Source of the DNA: Actinokineospora pegani | GTDB lineage: Bacteria; Actinomycetota; Actinomycetes; Mycobacteriales; Pseudonocardiaceae | Direction: 5' to 3' | Length of the DNA stretch: 64,000 nucleotides | NCBI RefSeq assembly: GCF_009745975.1 | Contig: NZ_WHOL01000107.1 | Coordinates: 124,001 to 188,000, forward strand | Part shown: positions 8,327 through 20,800 of the stretch, piece after piece | Layout of the letters: every line of letters starts with the position of its first letter | How positions within the stretch are numbered: the first letter of the stretch is position 1 | Position numbers and translations under genes: made by a program | Notes under the pieces: model-generated | What the model was told of the DNA's origin: nothing | Seen by the model: only the letters and a program-made list of their open reading frames with translations | Database searches by the model: none

Positions 8327-9682
8327 ATGTCGATTGACCCACGCAAGCTCTCCGCGACCCTCGCCCGCCTGGCCGAGGAGCACCGCGTCCCCGGCGCCGC
8401 CCTCACCGTGCGGTGGCAGGGGGAGACGACGGGCGCGGTGACCGGGCGCGACCGGCAGGACGGCGGTCGCGCGGTGACCGCCGCGACCAGGTTCCCGATC
8501 GCCTCCATCACCAAGGCCTTCACCGCGACCCTGGTCATGGTCCTCGTCGCGGACGGCGACCTCGACCTCGACGAGCCGATCGGCGCGCACGTCCCGCAGT
8601 TGCGGGAACACCCGGTCGCCGCCGCGACGTTGCGCCAGCTCCTCAGCCACACCGGCGGCCTGGCCGCCGCGGGCGCCGCGGAGTCCGCGTCCACCACCTC
8701 GGCCCTGCGCCACCTGGTGGAGCACGCGCGCTCGACGGACCTGGTCCTCCCGCCGGGAACGGGCTTCTCCTACTCCAACGCGGGTTACGTCCTCGCGGGC
8801 CACATCGCCTGCGACGTGACGGGCATGTCCTGGTGGGAGGCCGTGGAGAGCGTTCTGCTGGCCCCCCTGGGCATCCGCCCGGCGTTCGTCGTCGGACCGG
8901 GCGCCACCGAGGACGACCTCGCCACCGGCCACGTCGTCAGCGGCGTGGACGGCCGGATCCGCCCGGTGCGCCAGACGCTGGGCGCCGCGGAGGCCGCCGC
9001 GGGCGCGCTCGCGCTCAGCGCCGACGACCTGGTGTCCTTCGCCCGGCTGCACACCGACGCCGCGGCCGCGGACCCCGACCTCGACGGGCTCCTGCCCGCC
9101 GCCTCCGCCCGGCTCATGCGCGAGCCCGTCCCGGCGGCCGAGCCCCACGGGCTGGCGGCGGGCTGGGGCCTGGGGCTGGCGTCGTTCACCGGCGACGGCC
9201 AGTCGTGGTGGGGCCACGACGGCACCGGCGACGGGACCTCGGCGCACCTGCGGGTCCAGCCCGAACAGGACGCGGCGGTGGCCCTGGTCACCAACGCGGG
9301 CACCGGCGCCGCGCTCTGGCGCGCGCTGGTCGACGAACTGCGCGCGGTCGGCGTCCCCCTCGCCGACCAACCGGCGCCGGACGAGGGACCGCCGCACCCA
9401 CCGCCCGCGGAGTGCCTGGGCCGCTACCTCAACGGCGCCACCGAGTACCTGGTCGGCGCGGACGGGGACCAGTTCAGCCTGGCGGTCGACGGGGTCGCGG
9501 TGGCGGTCCTGCGGGTGCGGCCCGACCTCGGGTTCACCATGCGCGACACCGTGTCCTCCGGTCCGCCGCACGAGGGGCGGTTCCTGCGCGACCCGGTCAC
9601 CGGCCGCGTGGACCGCTTGCAGGTCACCGGCCGCCTGGCGCGTCGCGGGACTCCCGCCGCGACGTCGGCGCACCCGCACTGA
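8327..9682 (+). CDS. S12-family serine hydrolase, candidate stand-alone penicillin-binding-protein-type thioesterase (NRPS cyclase)
   Basis: A 451-residue protein with the three beta-lactamase/PBP motifs: SITK (nucleophile Ser and Lys, about residue 60), YSN (about 151) and HDG in place of KTG (about 306). The last ~90 residues form a lipocalin-like tail ([16 protein letters not shown]...). This catalytic-plus-lipocalin layout is that of SurE-type cyclases, which off-load peptides from NRPSs that lack a C-terminal thioesterase and make head-to-tail amide bonds after a D-residue. Here it leads the NRPS operon, no thioesterase domain is present, and NRPS2 ends in an epimerase domain, all fitting that role. 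There is no signal peptide, which argues against cell-wall or secreted beta-lactamase action. Alternatives: D-aminopeptidase, esterase. Confidence 0.75.
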   Translation: MSIDPRKLSATLARLAEEHRVPGAALTVRWQGETTGAVTGRDRQDGGRAVTAATRFPIASITKAFTATLVMVLVADGDLDLDEPIGAHVPQLREHPVAAATLRQLLSHTGGLAAAGAAESASTTSALRHLVEHARSTDLVLPPGTGFSYSNAGYVLAGHIACDVTGMSWWEAVESVLLAPLGIRPAFVVGPGATEDDLATGHVVSGVDGRIRPVRQTLGAAEAAAGALALSADDLVSFARLHTDAAAADPDLDGLLPAASARLMREPVPAAEPHGLAAGWGLGLASFTGDGQSWWGHDGTGDGTSAHLRVQPEQDAAVALVTNAGTGAALWRALVDELRAVGVPLADQPAPDEGPPHPPPAECLGRYLNGATEYLVGADGDQFSLAVDGVAVAVLRVRPDLGFTMRDTVSSGPPHEGRFLRDPVTGRVDRLQVTGRLARRGTPAATSAHPH

Positions 9683-9768
9683 CCTTGCCCACACCCCCGG
9701 CCCGACCGCGCTGCGGCGGGCTCCCCGAGCACGGCCGCAGACGGCACCTCTCGCACAAAGGAGCGGCG

Positions 9769-12700
9769 ATGGACGACGCGCGCACGTATTCGACCACCAT
9801 GCTGGCGGTCGGCACCGCGTCCCCCGGCACCCTGGCCGACCTGGTCGAGGCGCAGACCCAGCGCACCCCCGACGCCGCGGCGGTGGTCCACGACGGCGGG
9901 CTGCTGAGCTACGCCGAGCTCGACGAGCGGGCCAACCGGCTGGCCAGGGTGCTGCTGCGCCGCGGGGCGGGCCCGGAGCGGGTCGTCGCCCTGGCGCTGC
10001 CGCGCTCGGTCGACATCATCGTGGCCGAGCTGGCGGTGGCGAAGTCCGGCGCCGCGTTCCTGCCGGTGGACCCGACGTACCCGGTCGACCGGATCGCGTT
10101 CATGCTCGCCGACGCGAACCCGGTGCTGGTGCTGACCCGCTCCGACATCGACGCCGTGGCCGCCGCGGTCCCCGCCGACGTGGCCGCGGTGCTGCTGGAC
10201 GCCCCGGACGTCGCCGCCGAGCTCGACCAGGTGCCCGGGACGCCGGTCGAGGCCGCCGAGCTGCCCGCCACCCGCCACACCGACCAGCCCGCGTACGTCA
10301 TCTACACCTCCGGCTCGACCGGCAAGCCCAAGGGCGTGGTGGTTACCCACCGCGGTCTGGCGGCCTTCTCCGCCGCCGAGGTGGAGCACTTCCGCGTCGT
10401 CGAGGGCGACCGGGTGCTGGAGTTCGCCTCCCCCAGCTTCGACGCGTCGGTGCTCGAGCTGTGCATGTCGCTGCCCGCGGGCGCGGCCCTGGTGGTGCCG
10501 CCGCCCGGTCCGCTGCTCGGCGACGCGCTGGCCGAGGTCATGGCCGACCGCCGGATCAGCCACACCCTCATCCCGCCGGTGGCGCTGGCGACGATGCCGG
10601 TCGTGCCGCTGCCCGACCTGCGCACGCTGGTGGTCGGCGGCGAGGCGTGCACCGCGGACCTGGTGTCGCGCTGGGCGCCGGGCAGGCGCCTGATCAACGC
10701 CTACGGCCCGACCGAGTCCACCGTGGTCGCCACCTGGAGCGAGCCGCTGGAGCCCGGTCAGGGGACGCCCATCGGCCGCCCGATCCGCGGCACCACCGTC
10801 CACCTGCTCGACGACAAGCTGGCGCCGGTGCCGGTCGGGGAGCCCGGCGAGCTGTACGTGGCCGGGCCCAGCCTGGCCCGCGGCTACCTGGGCCGGTCCG
10901 CGCTGAGCGCGCAGCGGTTCGTGGCCAACCCGCACGGCGCCCCGGGCGAGCGGATGTACCGCACCGGCGACATCGCCCGCTGGGCCGCGGACGGCCAGTT
11001 GGAGTTCGTCGGCCGGGCCGACCACCAGGTCAAGATCCGCGGTTTCCGGATCGAGCCGGGCGAGATCGAGGCCGTGCTGGCCGACCGGCCCGAGGTCGGC
11101 GGCGTCGTCGTCCTGGCCCGCGAGGACCAGCCGGGCGTCAAGCGCCTGGTCGCCTACCTGACCCCGGTGGCCGACGTGGCGTCGGTCGACGTGGCGCGCC
11201 TGCGGACCGCCGTCGCCGAGGTGCTGCCGGACTACATGGTCCCCGCCGCGTTCGTCGTGCTCGAACGCTTCCCGTTAACACCCAACGGCAAGCTGGACAG
11301 AGCGGCGCTGCCGTCCCCGGCCACGGGCGTCCGGCGGGTCGTCGGCGCGCAGGCGCGCACCGAGCTGGAGCAGACCATCGCGGGCGTCTGGGCGGAGGTG
11401 CTCGGCGTCGACGCGGTCGGCGCGCACGAGGACTTCCTCGCCGTGGGCGGCGACTCCGTCCTGGCCTTCCGGGTGCTCTCGCGGCTGCGCACCGCCCTGG
11501 GCGTGGAGCTCTCGGCCCGCGCGGTGTTCGACACCAGGACCGTCGCCGGGCTCGCCGAGCTGGTCCTGGACCGGGAACCGGGCCGCTCGTGCGACCCGGT
11601 CCCCACCGTCGCGCGCGACGAGCCCCTGCCGCTGTCGCTGTCGCAGCGCCGGTTGTGGTTCGTCGACCAGTTCGACCCCGGCGGCACCGAGAACAACACC
11701 GGGATCGGCCTGCGGCTCACCGGCGGGCTGGACACCGCCGCGCTGCGGCGGGCCCTGGCCGCGCTGGTCGTCCGGCACGAGTCCCTGCGCACCACGTTCG
11801 AGGCCGTGGACGGGCACGGCACCCAGGTGGTGCACCCGACGGGCGAGCTGCCGTTGCGCGAACTCGACCTGTCCGCGGTCGCAGCCGACGAGCGCCCGGC
11901 CGCGCTGGACGCGGTGCTGGCCGAGCACGGCGCGCAGCCGTTCGACCTGCGGCTGGGCCCGTTGGCGCGGGTGCTGCTGGTCCGGCTCGACACCGCCGAG
12001 CACGTGCTCGTGCTGCACCAGCACCACATCATCACCGACGGCTGGTCCGTGCGGATCCTGGTCGACGACCTGCTGCGGCACTACGGCGAGTACCGGTCGG
12101 GCGGCGAGCCCGAGCTCGTCGCCCTCTCGGTCGGCTACCCGGAGTTCGCCGCCTGGCAGCGCGCGCGGCTGGCGGGCGGGGCCCTCGACGAGGACCTGGC
12201 CTACTGGCGCGAGCAGCTCGCCGGGCTGGTCCCGCTGGACCTGCCCACCGACCACCCGCGCCCCCCGGTGCGCACGGCCGCGGGCGCGGTCCGCCGCCGG
12301 GCGCTGCCCGCCGACCTGGTCCAGCGGTTGACCGAGGTCGCCAGGGAGCACGACGCGACCCTGTTCGCCAACCTGGTCGCCGCGGTGCAGCTACTGCTCA
12401 CCCGGCACACCGGGCAGCGCGACATCGCCCTGGGCGCGGCCACCTCCGGTCGCGGCCGGGCCGAGTGGGAGCAGGTCGTCGGGTTCTTCGTCAACACCGT
12501 CGTGCTGCGCTCCACAGTGGACGAGGAGCGGCCCTTCGCCGAGCACCTCGCCGACGTGCGGGAGACCGTGCTGTCCGCGTTCGCGCACGACGAGCTGCCC
12601 TTCGACCGCGTCGTGGAGCTGCTGCAGCCCGGGCGCGACGCGGCGGCCAGCCCGCTGGTGCAGGCCCTGGTGGTGCTGCAGGAGGACTGGGCGGGCAGCC

Positions 12701-15700
12701 GGACCGCGGCGGGGCTGCGCGTCGAGGAGCACGACCTGCCCCGCCCGTCGGCGCGCTTCGACCTGGTCGTGGAGTTCTGGCCCAAGGACGGCGCGCTGAA
12801 CCTGGTCGTCGAGTACAACACCGACCTGTTCGACGCGGCCACCGTGGACCACATCGCCGCGCGGCTGCACGTGCTGCTGGAAGCGGTCGCCGCGGCGCCG
12901 CGGCGGCGGATGGCCGAACTCGGGGTGATGCCCGATGACGAGCGCGCCCTGGTCCTCGGCCCGTGGAGCGGGACGTCCGCGCGGCCGGACGAGTCCGGAG
13001 TGGACGTCTCGGTGCCCGCGGTGTTCGCGCGGGTCGCGGCCGCGACCCCGGACGAGGTCGCGGTGGTGGCGGGCCCGGTCTCGCTGACCTACCGCGAACT
13101 CGACGAGCGGTCCGACCGGCTGGCGCACCGGCTGGTCGCGGCGGGCGTGCGCCCGGAGGACCGGGTGGGCCTGCTGGCCGAGCGGTCCGCGCACTACCTG
13201 GTCGTGGTGCTCGCCGTGCTCAAGGCGGGCGCCGCCTACCTGCCGCTGGACCTGCGCGCCCCGCGCTCGCGGCTGCGCAGGCTGCTCGACGAGGCGGGCG
13301 TGCGGCTGGTGATCCGCGACGCCGGGCTGGCCGACCTCGCCGCCGACCTGCACGACGGCGCAACCCTGGATTCGGCCGACCTCGGCGCGGACGCGCCGGT
13401 CGGCGCCCCGGCCCCCCGGCCGCTGCCCCGGCAGCTGGCCTGCGTGCTCTACACCTCCGGGTCGACCGGCACCCCCAAGGGCGTGGCGGTGACCCACCAG
13501 GACATCGTCCGGCGGGTGGCCGACGCCAACTTCGCGGGCGGCGGCCACGCGCGGGTGCTGCTGCACTCGCCGCTGGCGTTCGACGCCTCCACCTACGAGA
13601 TGTGGGTGGCGCTGCTGCGCGGCGGCCGGGTCGTGGTCGCCCCGCCGGTCGACCTCACCGCCGACGTGCTGCGCCGGATGGTGGCCGAGCACGGGGTGAC
13701 CGGCATGTGGCTGACGGCCGGTCTGTTCCGGATGATCGCCAGGGAGGACCCGGACAGCCTCGCCGGGATGCGCGAGGTGTGGACCGGCGGCGACGTCGTG
13801 CCCGGCGCGGCGGTCCGCCGCGTGCTGGCCGCCTGCCCCGGCCTGGTCGTGTCCGACGGCTACGGGCCGACCGAGGCGACGACGTTCACCACCCTGCACC
13901 CGATGCCGTCGGTCGAGGCGGTCGAGGACGTGCCGCCGATCGGCCGCCCGTTCGCGGGCATGCGGGTCTTCGTGCTCGACGCGGGCCTGCGGCCGGTGCC
14001 CGCCGGGGTGACCGGCGAGCTGCACATCGTGGGCGACGGGGTGGCCCGCGGCTACCTCGGCCGCCCGGGCGCCACCGCCGAGCGGTTCGTGGCGTGCCCG
14101 TTCGAGCCGGGCGCCCGCATGTACCGCACCGGCGACATCGTGCGCTGGCGCCACGACGGCGTGCTCTGCTTCATCGGCCGGACCGACGACCAGGTCAAGA
14201 TCCGCGGCTTCCGGGTCGAGGTGGGCGAGGTCGAGGAGGTCGTGACCCGCCACCCCGGTGTCGCCGAGGCCGTGGTGACCGCGCACCGCCCGCCCAGCGG
14301 CTCGTCTGGCTCGGCGCGGCTGGTCTGCCACCTGGTGGGCGAGCCGGAGGTCGGCGCGCCGACGTCGGCGGAGCTGGTGGCGTTCCTGTCCGACGAGCTG
14401 CCCGACTACCTGATCCCGTCGTCGTTCGAGGTGCTCGACGCGCTCCCGCTGAGCCAGAACGGGAAGGTGGACCGCCGCGCGCTGCCCGCGCCCCGGGCCG
14501 GCGGCCCCGCCGACCGCGCCCACGTCGCGCCGCGCACCCCGGCCGAGGCGGCGCTGACCGGCCTGTGGGCCAAGGTGCTCGGGCTCGACGCGGTCGGGGT
14601 CACCGACAACTTCTTCGAGCTCGGCGGCGACTCGATCATGAGCATCCAGGTGGTGGCCGAGGCCCGCAGGCTCGGCATGGACCTGACCTCGAAGGACATC
14701 TTCCTGCACCAGACCGTCGCCGCCCTGGCGCCGGTGATCGGGTCCACGACCACCTCGGCCGAGCAGGGCCTGGTCGTCGGCGCGGCCCCGCTCACCCCGA
14801 TCCAGCACTGGTTCTTCGAGCGGCACCCGGCGGGCACGGCGCGGTTCAGCCAGCACCTGGACGTGGAGCTGACCGCCGGGGTGGACGAGGCGGCGCTGCG
14901 CGCGGCGCTGGCCGCGGTCCTCGCCCAGCACGACGCGCTGCGCACCCGGTTCGACCGGGTGGACGGCCGGTGGCGGCAGCACAACGCCCGGTCCGAGGCG
15001 GGACAGGTCTTCACCCGGCTCGAGGTGGCCGACGAGGCCGACACCGCCGCGGCGCGGGAGCGGCTGCTGGCCGAGCTGGACCCGGTGGCCGGTCCGCTGC
15101 TGCGGGTGGCGCTGTTCGACCGGGGCGCGGACCGGGCGCCGCTGCTGTTCCTCGCCGTGCACCACCTGGTGGTGGACGCGGTGTCGTGGCGGATCCTGCT
15201 CGCCGACCTGGACACCGGCTACCGGCAGGCGGCGGCGGGGCGGCCGGTCGACCTGGGGGAGAAGAGCACGTCGTTCCAGGCGTGGGCCCGCCGCCTCACC
15301 GAGCACGTCGCCGACGGCGGCTTCGACCACGAGACCGACCACTGGACCGCGGTGTCCCCGGCGGGGGTGGCGGACCTGCCCACCGACGGCGCGGGCGCCA
15401 ACACGGTCGCCTCCACCCGCTCGGTCACCGTCCGGCTGGACCGGGACGAGACCAGGGCGCTGCTGAACCGGGTCCCCTCGGTGTACCGCACCCACGTCAA
15501 CGAGGTCCTGCTGGCCGCGCTCGGCCAGGTGCTCGCCGACTGGACCCGGGCGCCCCGGGTCCTGGTCGACCTGGAGGGCCACGGCCGGGAGGACCTGTTC
15601 GACGACGTCGACCTCTCCCGCACGGTCGGCTGGTTCACCACCCTGTTCCCGGTGGCGCTGGACCTGTCCGGCAGCCGGGAGCCCGGCGCGCTGCTCAAGT

Positions 15701-17820
15701 CGGTCAAGGAGCAGGTGCGCGCGGTGCCCGGCCGCGGCGTCGGCCACGGCGCGCTGCGCTACCTCGGCGACCGGGCCACCGGCGCCGCGCAGGCGCAGGT
15801 CTCGTTCAACTACCTGGGCCAGTACGCCGCCGCGGGCCCGGTCGACGGGCTCTACAGCGCCCCCGCGGGCCCCTTGGGCCTCGACGAGGACCCCACCGCG
15901 ACCAGGGCGCACAAGCTGGAGGTCGTCGGCCGCGCCGACCGGTCGGGACTGGAGTTCACCTGGTTCCACTCCGCGGCGCTGCACGACACCGAGACGGTGC
16001 GCGCGCTGGCCGAGGGCATGCTCACCCGGCTGCGCGAGCTGGTCGCGCACTGCGCCGACCCGGGCGCGGGCGGCTGCACGCCGTCGGACTTCCCGCTGGC
16101 CCGCTTGGACCAGGCCGCCGTCGACCGGATCGTCGGCACCGGCCGGGAGGTCGAGGACGTCTACCCGCTGACCCCGATGCAGAGCGGCATGCTGTTCCAC
16201 AGCCTCGCCCAGGAGGGCGAGGGCCTCTACCTGGAGCAGGTCACCTGCACGCTGGCCGGGGTGGGCGACCCCGGGCTGCTCGCCGAGGCGTGGCAGCGGG
16301 TCGTCGACCGCACCCCCGTGCTGCGCACCGCCGTGGCCTGGGAGGGCCTGGCGGAACCGGTGCAGGTGGTGCACCGCGCGGTGCGGGTGCCGGTGGCGCA
16401 CGAGGACTGGACGGCGCGCCCGGAGCCGTGGCGCGAGCAGCGGTTGGCCGAGCTGCTGGCCCAGGACCGCGGCGACGAGCTGGACTTCACCAGGCCCCCA
16501 CTGGTGCGGCTGCGGCTCGCCCGGCTCTCCGCCGACGAGGTGCGGGTCGTGTGGACCTTCCACCACCTGCTGCTCGACGGGTGGAGCGTGTTCCGGGTGC
16601 TCACCGACGTCTTCGCCGAGCACGCCCGGCTCACCGGCCACCCGGGGGCCGGGGACCCCGTGCCCAGGCGGCCGTTCCGCGACTACGTGGCCTGGCTGGA
16701 CCGCCAGGACCGCGACGCCGCGCGGCAGCACTGGCACGGCCTGCTGTCCGGGCTGACCGAGCCCACCCCGCTGCCGGTCGACCGGCCCGCCGCGACCACC
16801 CACGGCCAGCGCTCGACCGAGCGGCTGACCGTCCAGCTCTCCGAGCGCACCACCGAGCGGGTCGCCGAGCTGGGCCGGGCCAACCGGTTGACCGCCAACG
16901 CCGTCGTGCAGGGCGCGTGGGCGCTGCTGCTCGCCGATTGCGGCGGCCAGCGGGAGGTGTGCTTCGGCAGCACGATCTCCGGGCGGCCCGACGAGCTGCC
17001 CGGGGTGGACGAGATCATCGGCATCTGCATCAACACGATGCCGGTGCTCGTCGACGCCGACCCGAACGCCCGGCTGGTGCCGTGGCTGCAACGCCTGCAA
17101 CTGGCGCAGGTCGAGTCCCGGCGGTTCGGCTACCTGCCGCTGAGCGGGCTGCGCGCGCTCAGCGGGGTCACCGGGCGGGCCAACCTGTTCGACAGCCTGG
17201 TCGTGTTCGAGAACTACCCGATCGACGAGCAGGCCGCGGCCGAGCACGGGCTGCGGCTGGGCGACATGCGCGCGGTCGAGACCACCAACTACCCGATGAG
17301 CGTGATCGTCTACCCGGGCCCCCGGCTGACCTTCGCCTTCACCTACGACCCCGCCGTGTTCGACGCGGCCACCGTCGAGGAGCTGGGCGCGCGCCTGGGC
17401 GCGGTGCTCGACGCCGTCGTGACCGACCCGTACCAGTCGCTGCGGACCCTGCTCGGCTCGCTCGGCGAGCCGATGCGGCGCACCGGGGCCGTCTCCGGCG
17501 CCCTCGCGGCGCCCGCCGCCGAACCGGGGCCGGCGGTGGCGCACCAAGAGCCGCGGACCATCACCGAGACCCTGATCGCCGAGATCTGGGGCGAGGTTCT
17601 CGGGGTGAACCAGGTCGGCGTCGACGACGAGTTCTTCGCCCTCGGCGGCGACTCGATCCTGAGCCTGCACGTCACCACCATGGTCCGGGAGACCTTCGAC
17701 ATCGACATCTCGCTGCGCGAGGTGATCGGCTGCCACACCGTCGCGGCGCTGGCCCGCGCGGTCGAGGAATCCGTCCTGTCCGAACTCGAGTCCGCGGCCG
17801 CGGGCGACGAGCGCGACTGA
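9769..17820 (+). CDS. Nonribosomal peptide synthetase NRPS1: A-T-C-A-T-E-C-T
   Basis: 2,683 residues. ATG 9769 follows AAAGGAG. Module 1: A1 (TSGSTG about 180), T1 (GGDSV about 561). Module 2: C (HHIITDG about 753), A2 (about 1228), T2 (GGDSI about 1619), E (HHLVVDAVS about 1799, EGHGRE about 1937, VGWFT). Module 3: C of the post-epimerase type ([15 protein letters not shown] about 2266) joined by a ~35-residue linker directly to T3 (GGDSI about 2626), with no A domain. Reading pocket residues by eye, A1 gives D-A-L-L-V-G-A-V-V, resembling aromatic (Tyr/Trp) codes, and A2 gives D-A-Y-W-W-G-G-T-F, a valine code. It starts the chain: an A-T loading module, then D-Val, then an unknown residue. 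The junction to NRPS2 is 17 bp. It carries a TTA codon at 11275. Confidence 0.95.
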   Translation: MDDARTYSTTMLAVGTASPGTLADLVEAQTQRTPDAAAVVHDGGLLSYAELDERANRLARVLLRRGAGPERVVALALPRSVDIIVAELAVAKSGAAFLPVDPTYPVDRIAFMLADANPVLVLTRSDIDAVAAAVPADVAAVLLDAPDVAAELDQVPGTPVEAAELPATRHTDQPAYVIYTSGSTGKPKGVVVTHRGLAAFSAAEVEHFRVVEGDRVLEFASPSFDASVLELCMSLPAGAALVVPPPGPLLGDALAEVMADRRISHTLIPPVALATMPVVPLPDLRTLVVGGEACTADLVSRWAPGRRLINAYGPTESTVVATWSEPLEPGQGTPIGRPIRGTTVHLLDDKLAPVPVGEPGELYVAGPSLARGYLGRSALSAQRFVANPHGAPGERMYRTGDIARWAADGQLEFVGRADHQVKIRGFRIEPGEIEAVLADRPEVGGVVVLAREDQPGVKRLVAYLTPVADVASVDVARLRTAVAEVLPDYMVPAAFVVLERFPLTPNGKLDRAALPSPATGVRRVVGAQARTELEQTIAGVWAEVLGVDAVGAHEDFLAVGGDSVLAFRVLSRLRTALGVELSARAVFDTRTVAGLAELVLDREPGRSCDPVPTVARDEPLPLSLSQRRLWFVDQFDPGGTENNTGIGLRLTGGLDTAALRRALAALVVRHESLRTTFEAVDGHGTQVVHPTGELPLRELDLSAVAADERPAALDAVLAEHGAQPFDLRLGPLARVLLVRLDTAEHVLVLHQHHIITDGWSVRILVDDLLRHYGEYRSGGEPELVALSVGYPEFAAWQRARLAGGALDEDLAYWREQLAGLVPLDLPTDHPRPPVRTAAGAVRRRALPADLVQRLTEVAREHDATLFANLVAAVQLLLTRHTGQRDIALGAATSGRGRAEWEQVVGFFVNTVVLRSTVDEERPFAEHLADVRETVLSAFAHDELPFDRVVELLQPGRDAAASPLVQALVVLQEDWAGSRTAAGLRVEEHDLPRPSARFDLVVEFWPKDGALNLVVEYNTDLFDAATVDHIAARLHVLLEAVAAAPRRRMAELGVMPDDERALVLGPWSGTSARPDESGVDVSVPAVFARVAAATPDEVAVVAGPVSLTYRELDERSDRLAHRLVAAGVRPEDRVGLLAERSAHYLVVVLAVLKAGAAYLPLDLRAPRSRLRRLLDEAGVRLVIRDAGLADLAADLHDGATLDSADLGADAPVGAPAPRPLPRQLACVLYTSGSTGTPKGVAVTHQDIVRRVADANFAGGGHARVLLHSPLAFDASTYEMWVALLRGGRVVVAPPVDLTADVLRRMVAEHGVTGMWLTAGLFRMIAREDPDSLAGMREVWTGGDVVPGAAVRRVLAACPGLVVSDGYGPTEATTFTTLHPMPSVEAVEDVPPIGRPFAGMRVFVLDAGLRPVPAGVTGELHIVGDGVARGYLGRPGATAERFVACPFEPGARMYRTGDIVRWRHDGVLCFIGRTDDQVKIRGFRVEVGEVEEVVTRHPGVAEAVVTAHRPPSGSSGSARLVCHLVGEPEVGAPTSAELVAFLSDELPDYLIPSSFEVLDALPLSQNGKVDRRALPAPRAGGPADRAHVAPRTPAEAALTGLWAKVLGLDAVGVTDNFFELGGDSIMSIQVVAEARRLGMDLTSKDIFLHQTVAALAPVIGSTTTSAEQGLVVGAAPLTPIQHWFFERHPAGTARFSQHLDVELTAGVDEAALRAALAAVLAQHDALRTRFDRVDGRWRQHNARSEAGQVFTRLEVADEADTAAARERLLAELDPVAGPLLRVALFDRGADRAPLLFLAVHHLVVDAVSWRILLADLDTGYRQAAAGRPVDLGEKSTSFQAWARRLTEHVADGGFDHETDHWTAVSPAGVADLPTDGAGANTVASTRSVTVRLDRDETRALLNRVPSVYRTHVNEVLLAALGQVLADWTRAPRVLVDLEGHGREDLFDDVDLSRTVGWFTTLFPVALDLSGSREPGALLKSVKEQVRAVPGRGVGHGALRYLGDRATGAAQAQVSFNYLGQYAAAGPVDGLYSAPAGPLGLDEDPTATRAHKLEVVGRADRSGLEFTWFHSAALHDTETVRALAEGMLTRLRELVAHCADPGAGGCTPSDFPLARLDQAAVDRIVGTGREVEDVYPLTPMQSGMLFHSLAQEGEGLYLEQVTCTLAGVGDPGLLAEAWQRVVDRTPVLRTAVAWEGLAEPVQVVHRAVRVPVAHEDWTARPEPWREQRLAELLAQDRGDELDFTRPPLVRLRLARLSADEVRVVWTFHHLLLDGWSVFRVLTDVFAEHARLTGHPGAGDPVPRRPFRDYVAWLDRQDRDAARQHWHGLLSGLTEPTPLPVDRPAATTHGQRSTERLTVQLSERTTERVAELGRANRLTANAVVQGAWALLLADCGGQREVCFGSTISGRPDELPGVDEIIGICINTMPVLVDADPNARLVPWLQRLQLAQVESRRFGYLPLSGLRALSGVTGRANLFDSLVVFENYPIDEQAAAEHGLRLGDMRAVETTNYPMSVIVYPGPRLTFAFTYDPAVFDAATVEELGARLGAVLDAVVTDPYQSLRTLLGSLGEPMRRTGAVSGALAAPAAEPGPAVAHQEPRTITETLIAEIWGEVLGVNQVGVDDEFFALGGDSILSLHVTTMVRETFDIDISLREVIGCHTVAALARAVEESVLSELESAAAGDERD
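11275..11277 (+). other. Rare TTA leucine codon in NRPS1
   Basis: In frame in the A1 domain segment FPLTPNGK, just before the A10 motif. Other Leu codons around it are CTG/CTC. It suggests bldA-dependent translation of the first synthetase. Confidence 0.85.
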
Positions 17821-17837
17821 CCCAGGAAGACGACACC

Positions 17838-20800
17838 GTGACCACGCCCGACCCGGGGGACCGCATCGCGGCCCTGCCCGCCGCCCTGCAGGAACGCCTG
17901 CGCCGCAAGCTCAGCGGGAAGGCCCGCCGCACCACCGGGCAGATCACCCCGGCGCCGCGCGACCGCGCGCTGCCGCAGTCCTCGGCGCAGCAGCGGCTGT
18001 GGTTCCTCGACCAGTTCACCCCCGGGTCGACCGAGTACACCAGCGCGCTCGCGCTGCGGTTGCGGGGCGCGCTCGACGTGGCCGCGCTGCGGGTCGCGCT
18101 GACCTGCCTGGTCGAGCGGCACGAGGTCCTGCGCACCACCTTCGCCGCCGAGGACGGGCGCGGTGTGCAGGTCGTGCACCCGCCCACCGAGCCGGCGGTG
18201 TCGGAACTGGACCTCACCGGCGACCCCGGCGGGCTCGACGACGCGCTGCGCGCGGAGCTGGACCGGCCGTTCGACCTGCGCACCGGTCCGCTGTTCCGGG
18301 TCGTCCTGGTCCGCGTCGCCGCCGAGGAGCACGTGCTGCTGCTCTGCGCGCACCACACCGTGGTCGACGGCTGGACCATGGGCGTGCTCACCGACGAACT
18401 CGGCGTGTTCTACGCCGCCGCCCGCACCGCGCCGGACACCGCCCGCGCGGCGCTGCCCGCCCCGGAGTTGCAGTACGCCGACTTCGCCGTCTGGCAGCAC
18501 GCCCGGCTCACCGACACCGCCGTGGCCGGGCACCTGGACTTCTGGGGCCGGGCGCTGGCGGGCCTGCGCCCGCTCGACCTGCCCACCGACCGGCCCCGGC
18601 CCGCCGTGCGCGGCAGCGCGGGGGCCACCCGCGAGCGCGTGCTGCCCGCCGAGGTCGCCGCGGGCGTGCGCGCGCTGTGCGTCGGGCAGCGGGTCACGCT
18701 GTTCACCGCGCTGGTCGCCGCCTGCCAGGCGCTGCTGGCCCGCTACACCCGCCAGGACGACATCGCCGTGGGCACCGTCACCTCCGGGCGCGGGCAGCCC
18801 GAGCTGGCCCGGCTCGCCGGGCTGTTCGTCAACACCGTGGTCCTGCGCTCCACAGTGGACTCCCAACGGTCGTTCCGGGACCTGCTCGGCGCGGTGCACT
18901 CGACGGTCCTCGACGCCTTCTCCCACGACGAGGTCCCCTTCGAGCGCCTGATGGAGCACCTGCGGGTGCCCCGCGACGTCAGCCGGACCCCGCTGTTCGA
19001 CGTGATGGTCGTGCTGCAGAACGCGGGCTCGGGCGTCCCCGCCCTGCCCGGCCTGGCGACCGAGGCGGTCGACCTGGCGCAGCGGAACGCGAACTTCGAC
19101 CTGAGCATCGAGTTCGAGGAGCACGGCGACGAGCTGCGGGCGCGCTTCAACCACAGCACCGACCTGTTCGACCCGGAGACCGTGGACGACCTGGCCGCCC
19201 GGCTGGAGCTGCTGCTGGCCGCCGTGGTCGCCGATCCCGACCGGCCGCTGCGCGACATCGCGCTGCTCACCGACACCGAGCGGGCCGCCCTGCCCGCGGC
19301 GGCCAAGCGGGCTGAGTCGTCGGAGTCGTCGGAGAGCACGTTGCCGGAGCTGTTCGCCGCCCAGGCGGCGCGCAGGCCCGACGCGCCCGCGGTCGTGCTG
19401 GACGGGCAGGTCACCACCTACGCCCAGCTCGACGAGCGCGCCAACCGGCTGGCGCACCTGCTGGTCGAGCGCGGCGTCGGCGCGGAGCGGCTGGTCGCGC
19501 TGGCGCTGCCGCGGTCGGTCGAGCTGGTCGTCGCCGTGCTCGCGGTGCTCAAGGCCGGTGGCGCGTACCTGCCCATCGACCCGGAGTACCCGGCCGAGCG
19601 GATCGCCTACCTGCTCGACGACGCCGAGCCCGCGCTCATGCTCCGCACCGGGGCCCCGCTGTCCGGTGTGGACTCCGCGGTCCCGGTGGTGCGGCTCGAC
19701 GACCCGGATACCGCCGCCGCCCTGGACCGCGCCACGACCACCGCCCCGAGCCCGGTCGGGCCGGACGCGGCGGCCTACGCCATCTACACCTCCGGCTCCA
19801 CCGGCAAGCCCAAGGGCGTGGTGGTGCCGCACCGCAACGTCGTGCGCCTGCTGTCGGCCACCGACCACTGGTTCGGCTTCGACGAGACCGACGTGTGGAC
19901 GCTGTTCCACTCCTACGCCTTCGACTTCTCGGTGTGGGAGCTGTGGGGCCCGCTGCTCAACGGCGGCACCCTGGTCGTGGTGCCGCACGCGGTCACCCGG
20001 TCCCCGGCCGACTTCCTGCGGCTGCTCGCCGAGCAGCGGGTCACCGTCCTCAACCAGACGCCCTCGGCGTTCTACCAGCTCGCCGCGGCCGACCGCGACC
20101 AGCCCGGCGCGGACCTCGCGCTGCGGGTCGTGGTGTTCGGCGGCGAGGCGCTGGACCCGGCGCGGCTGCTGGACTGGTCCACCCGGCACCCGCTCGCGCG
20201 GACCCGGCTGGTCAACATGTACGGCATCACCGAGACCACGGTGCACACCACCTTCCACGAGCTCGCCGACGCCGACCTGGCCGCCCCGGGCAGCAGCCCG
20301 ATCGGCGAGCCCATCCCGGACCTGCGCCTGCACCTGCTCGACCCGCACCTGAACCCGGTCCCCCCGGGCATGGTGGGTGAGCTGTACGTGGCGGGCCCCG
20401 GTGTCGCCCGCGGCTACCTCGGCCGCCCCGGGCTGAGTGCCCAGCGGTTCGTGGCCGACCCGTTCGGCCCGCCCGGGGCGCGGATGTACCGCAGCGGCGA
20501 CCTCGCCCGCCGGGACCACCGCGGCGGGCTGGAGTACCGGGGCCGGGCCGACGACCAGGTCAAGGTCCGCGGCTTCCGGATCGAGCTGGGCGAGGTCGAG
20601 GCCGCGCTCGTCGCCCACCCCGGGGTGTCCGGCGCGGCGGTCGTCGTGGCCGAGGGCGCGGGCGGGCACCAGCGGCTGGTCGGCTACGTGGTCGGCGCGG
20701 GGGCGCCGGAACCGGCGGAGCTGCGCGCCTGGCTGCGCCGCGGCCTGCCCGAGCACATGGTGCCCGCGGTGTTCGTCGCGCTGGACCGGCTGCCGCTGAC

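Noticed and set aside
8327-9682. Beta-lactamase resistance gene
   Set aside because: Motifs are shared with that fold, but there is no signal peptide, the third motif is HDG, a lipocalin-like tail is present and the gene leads an NRPS operon; the cyclase reading fits better.
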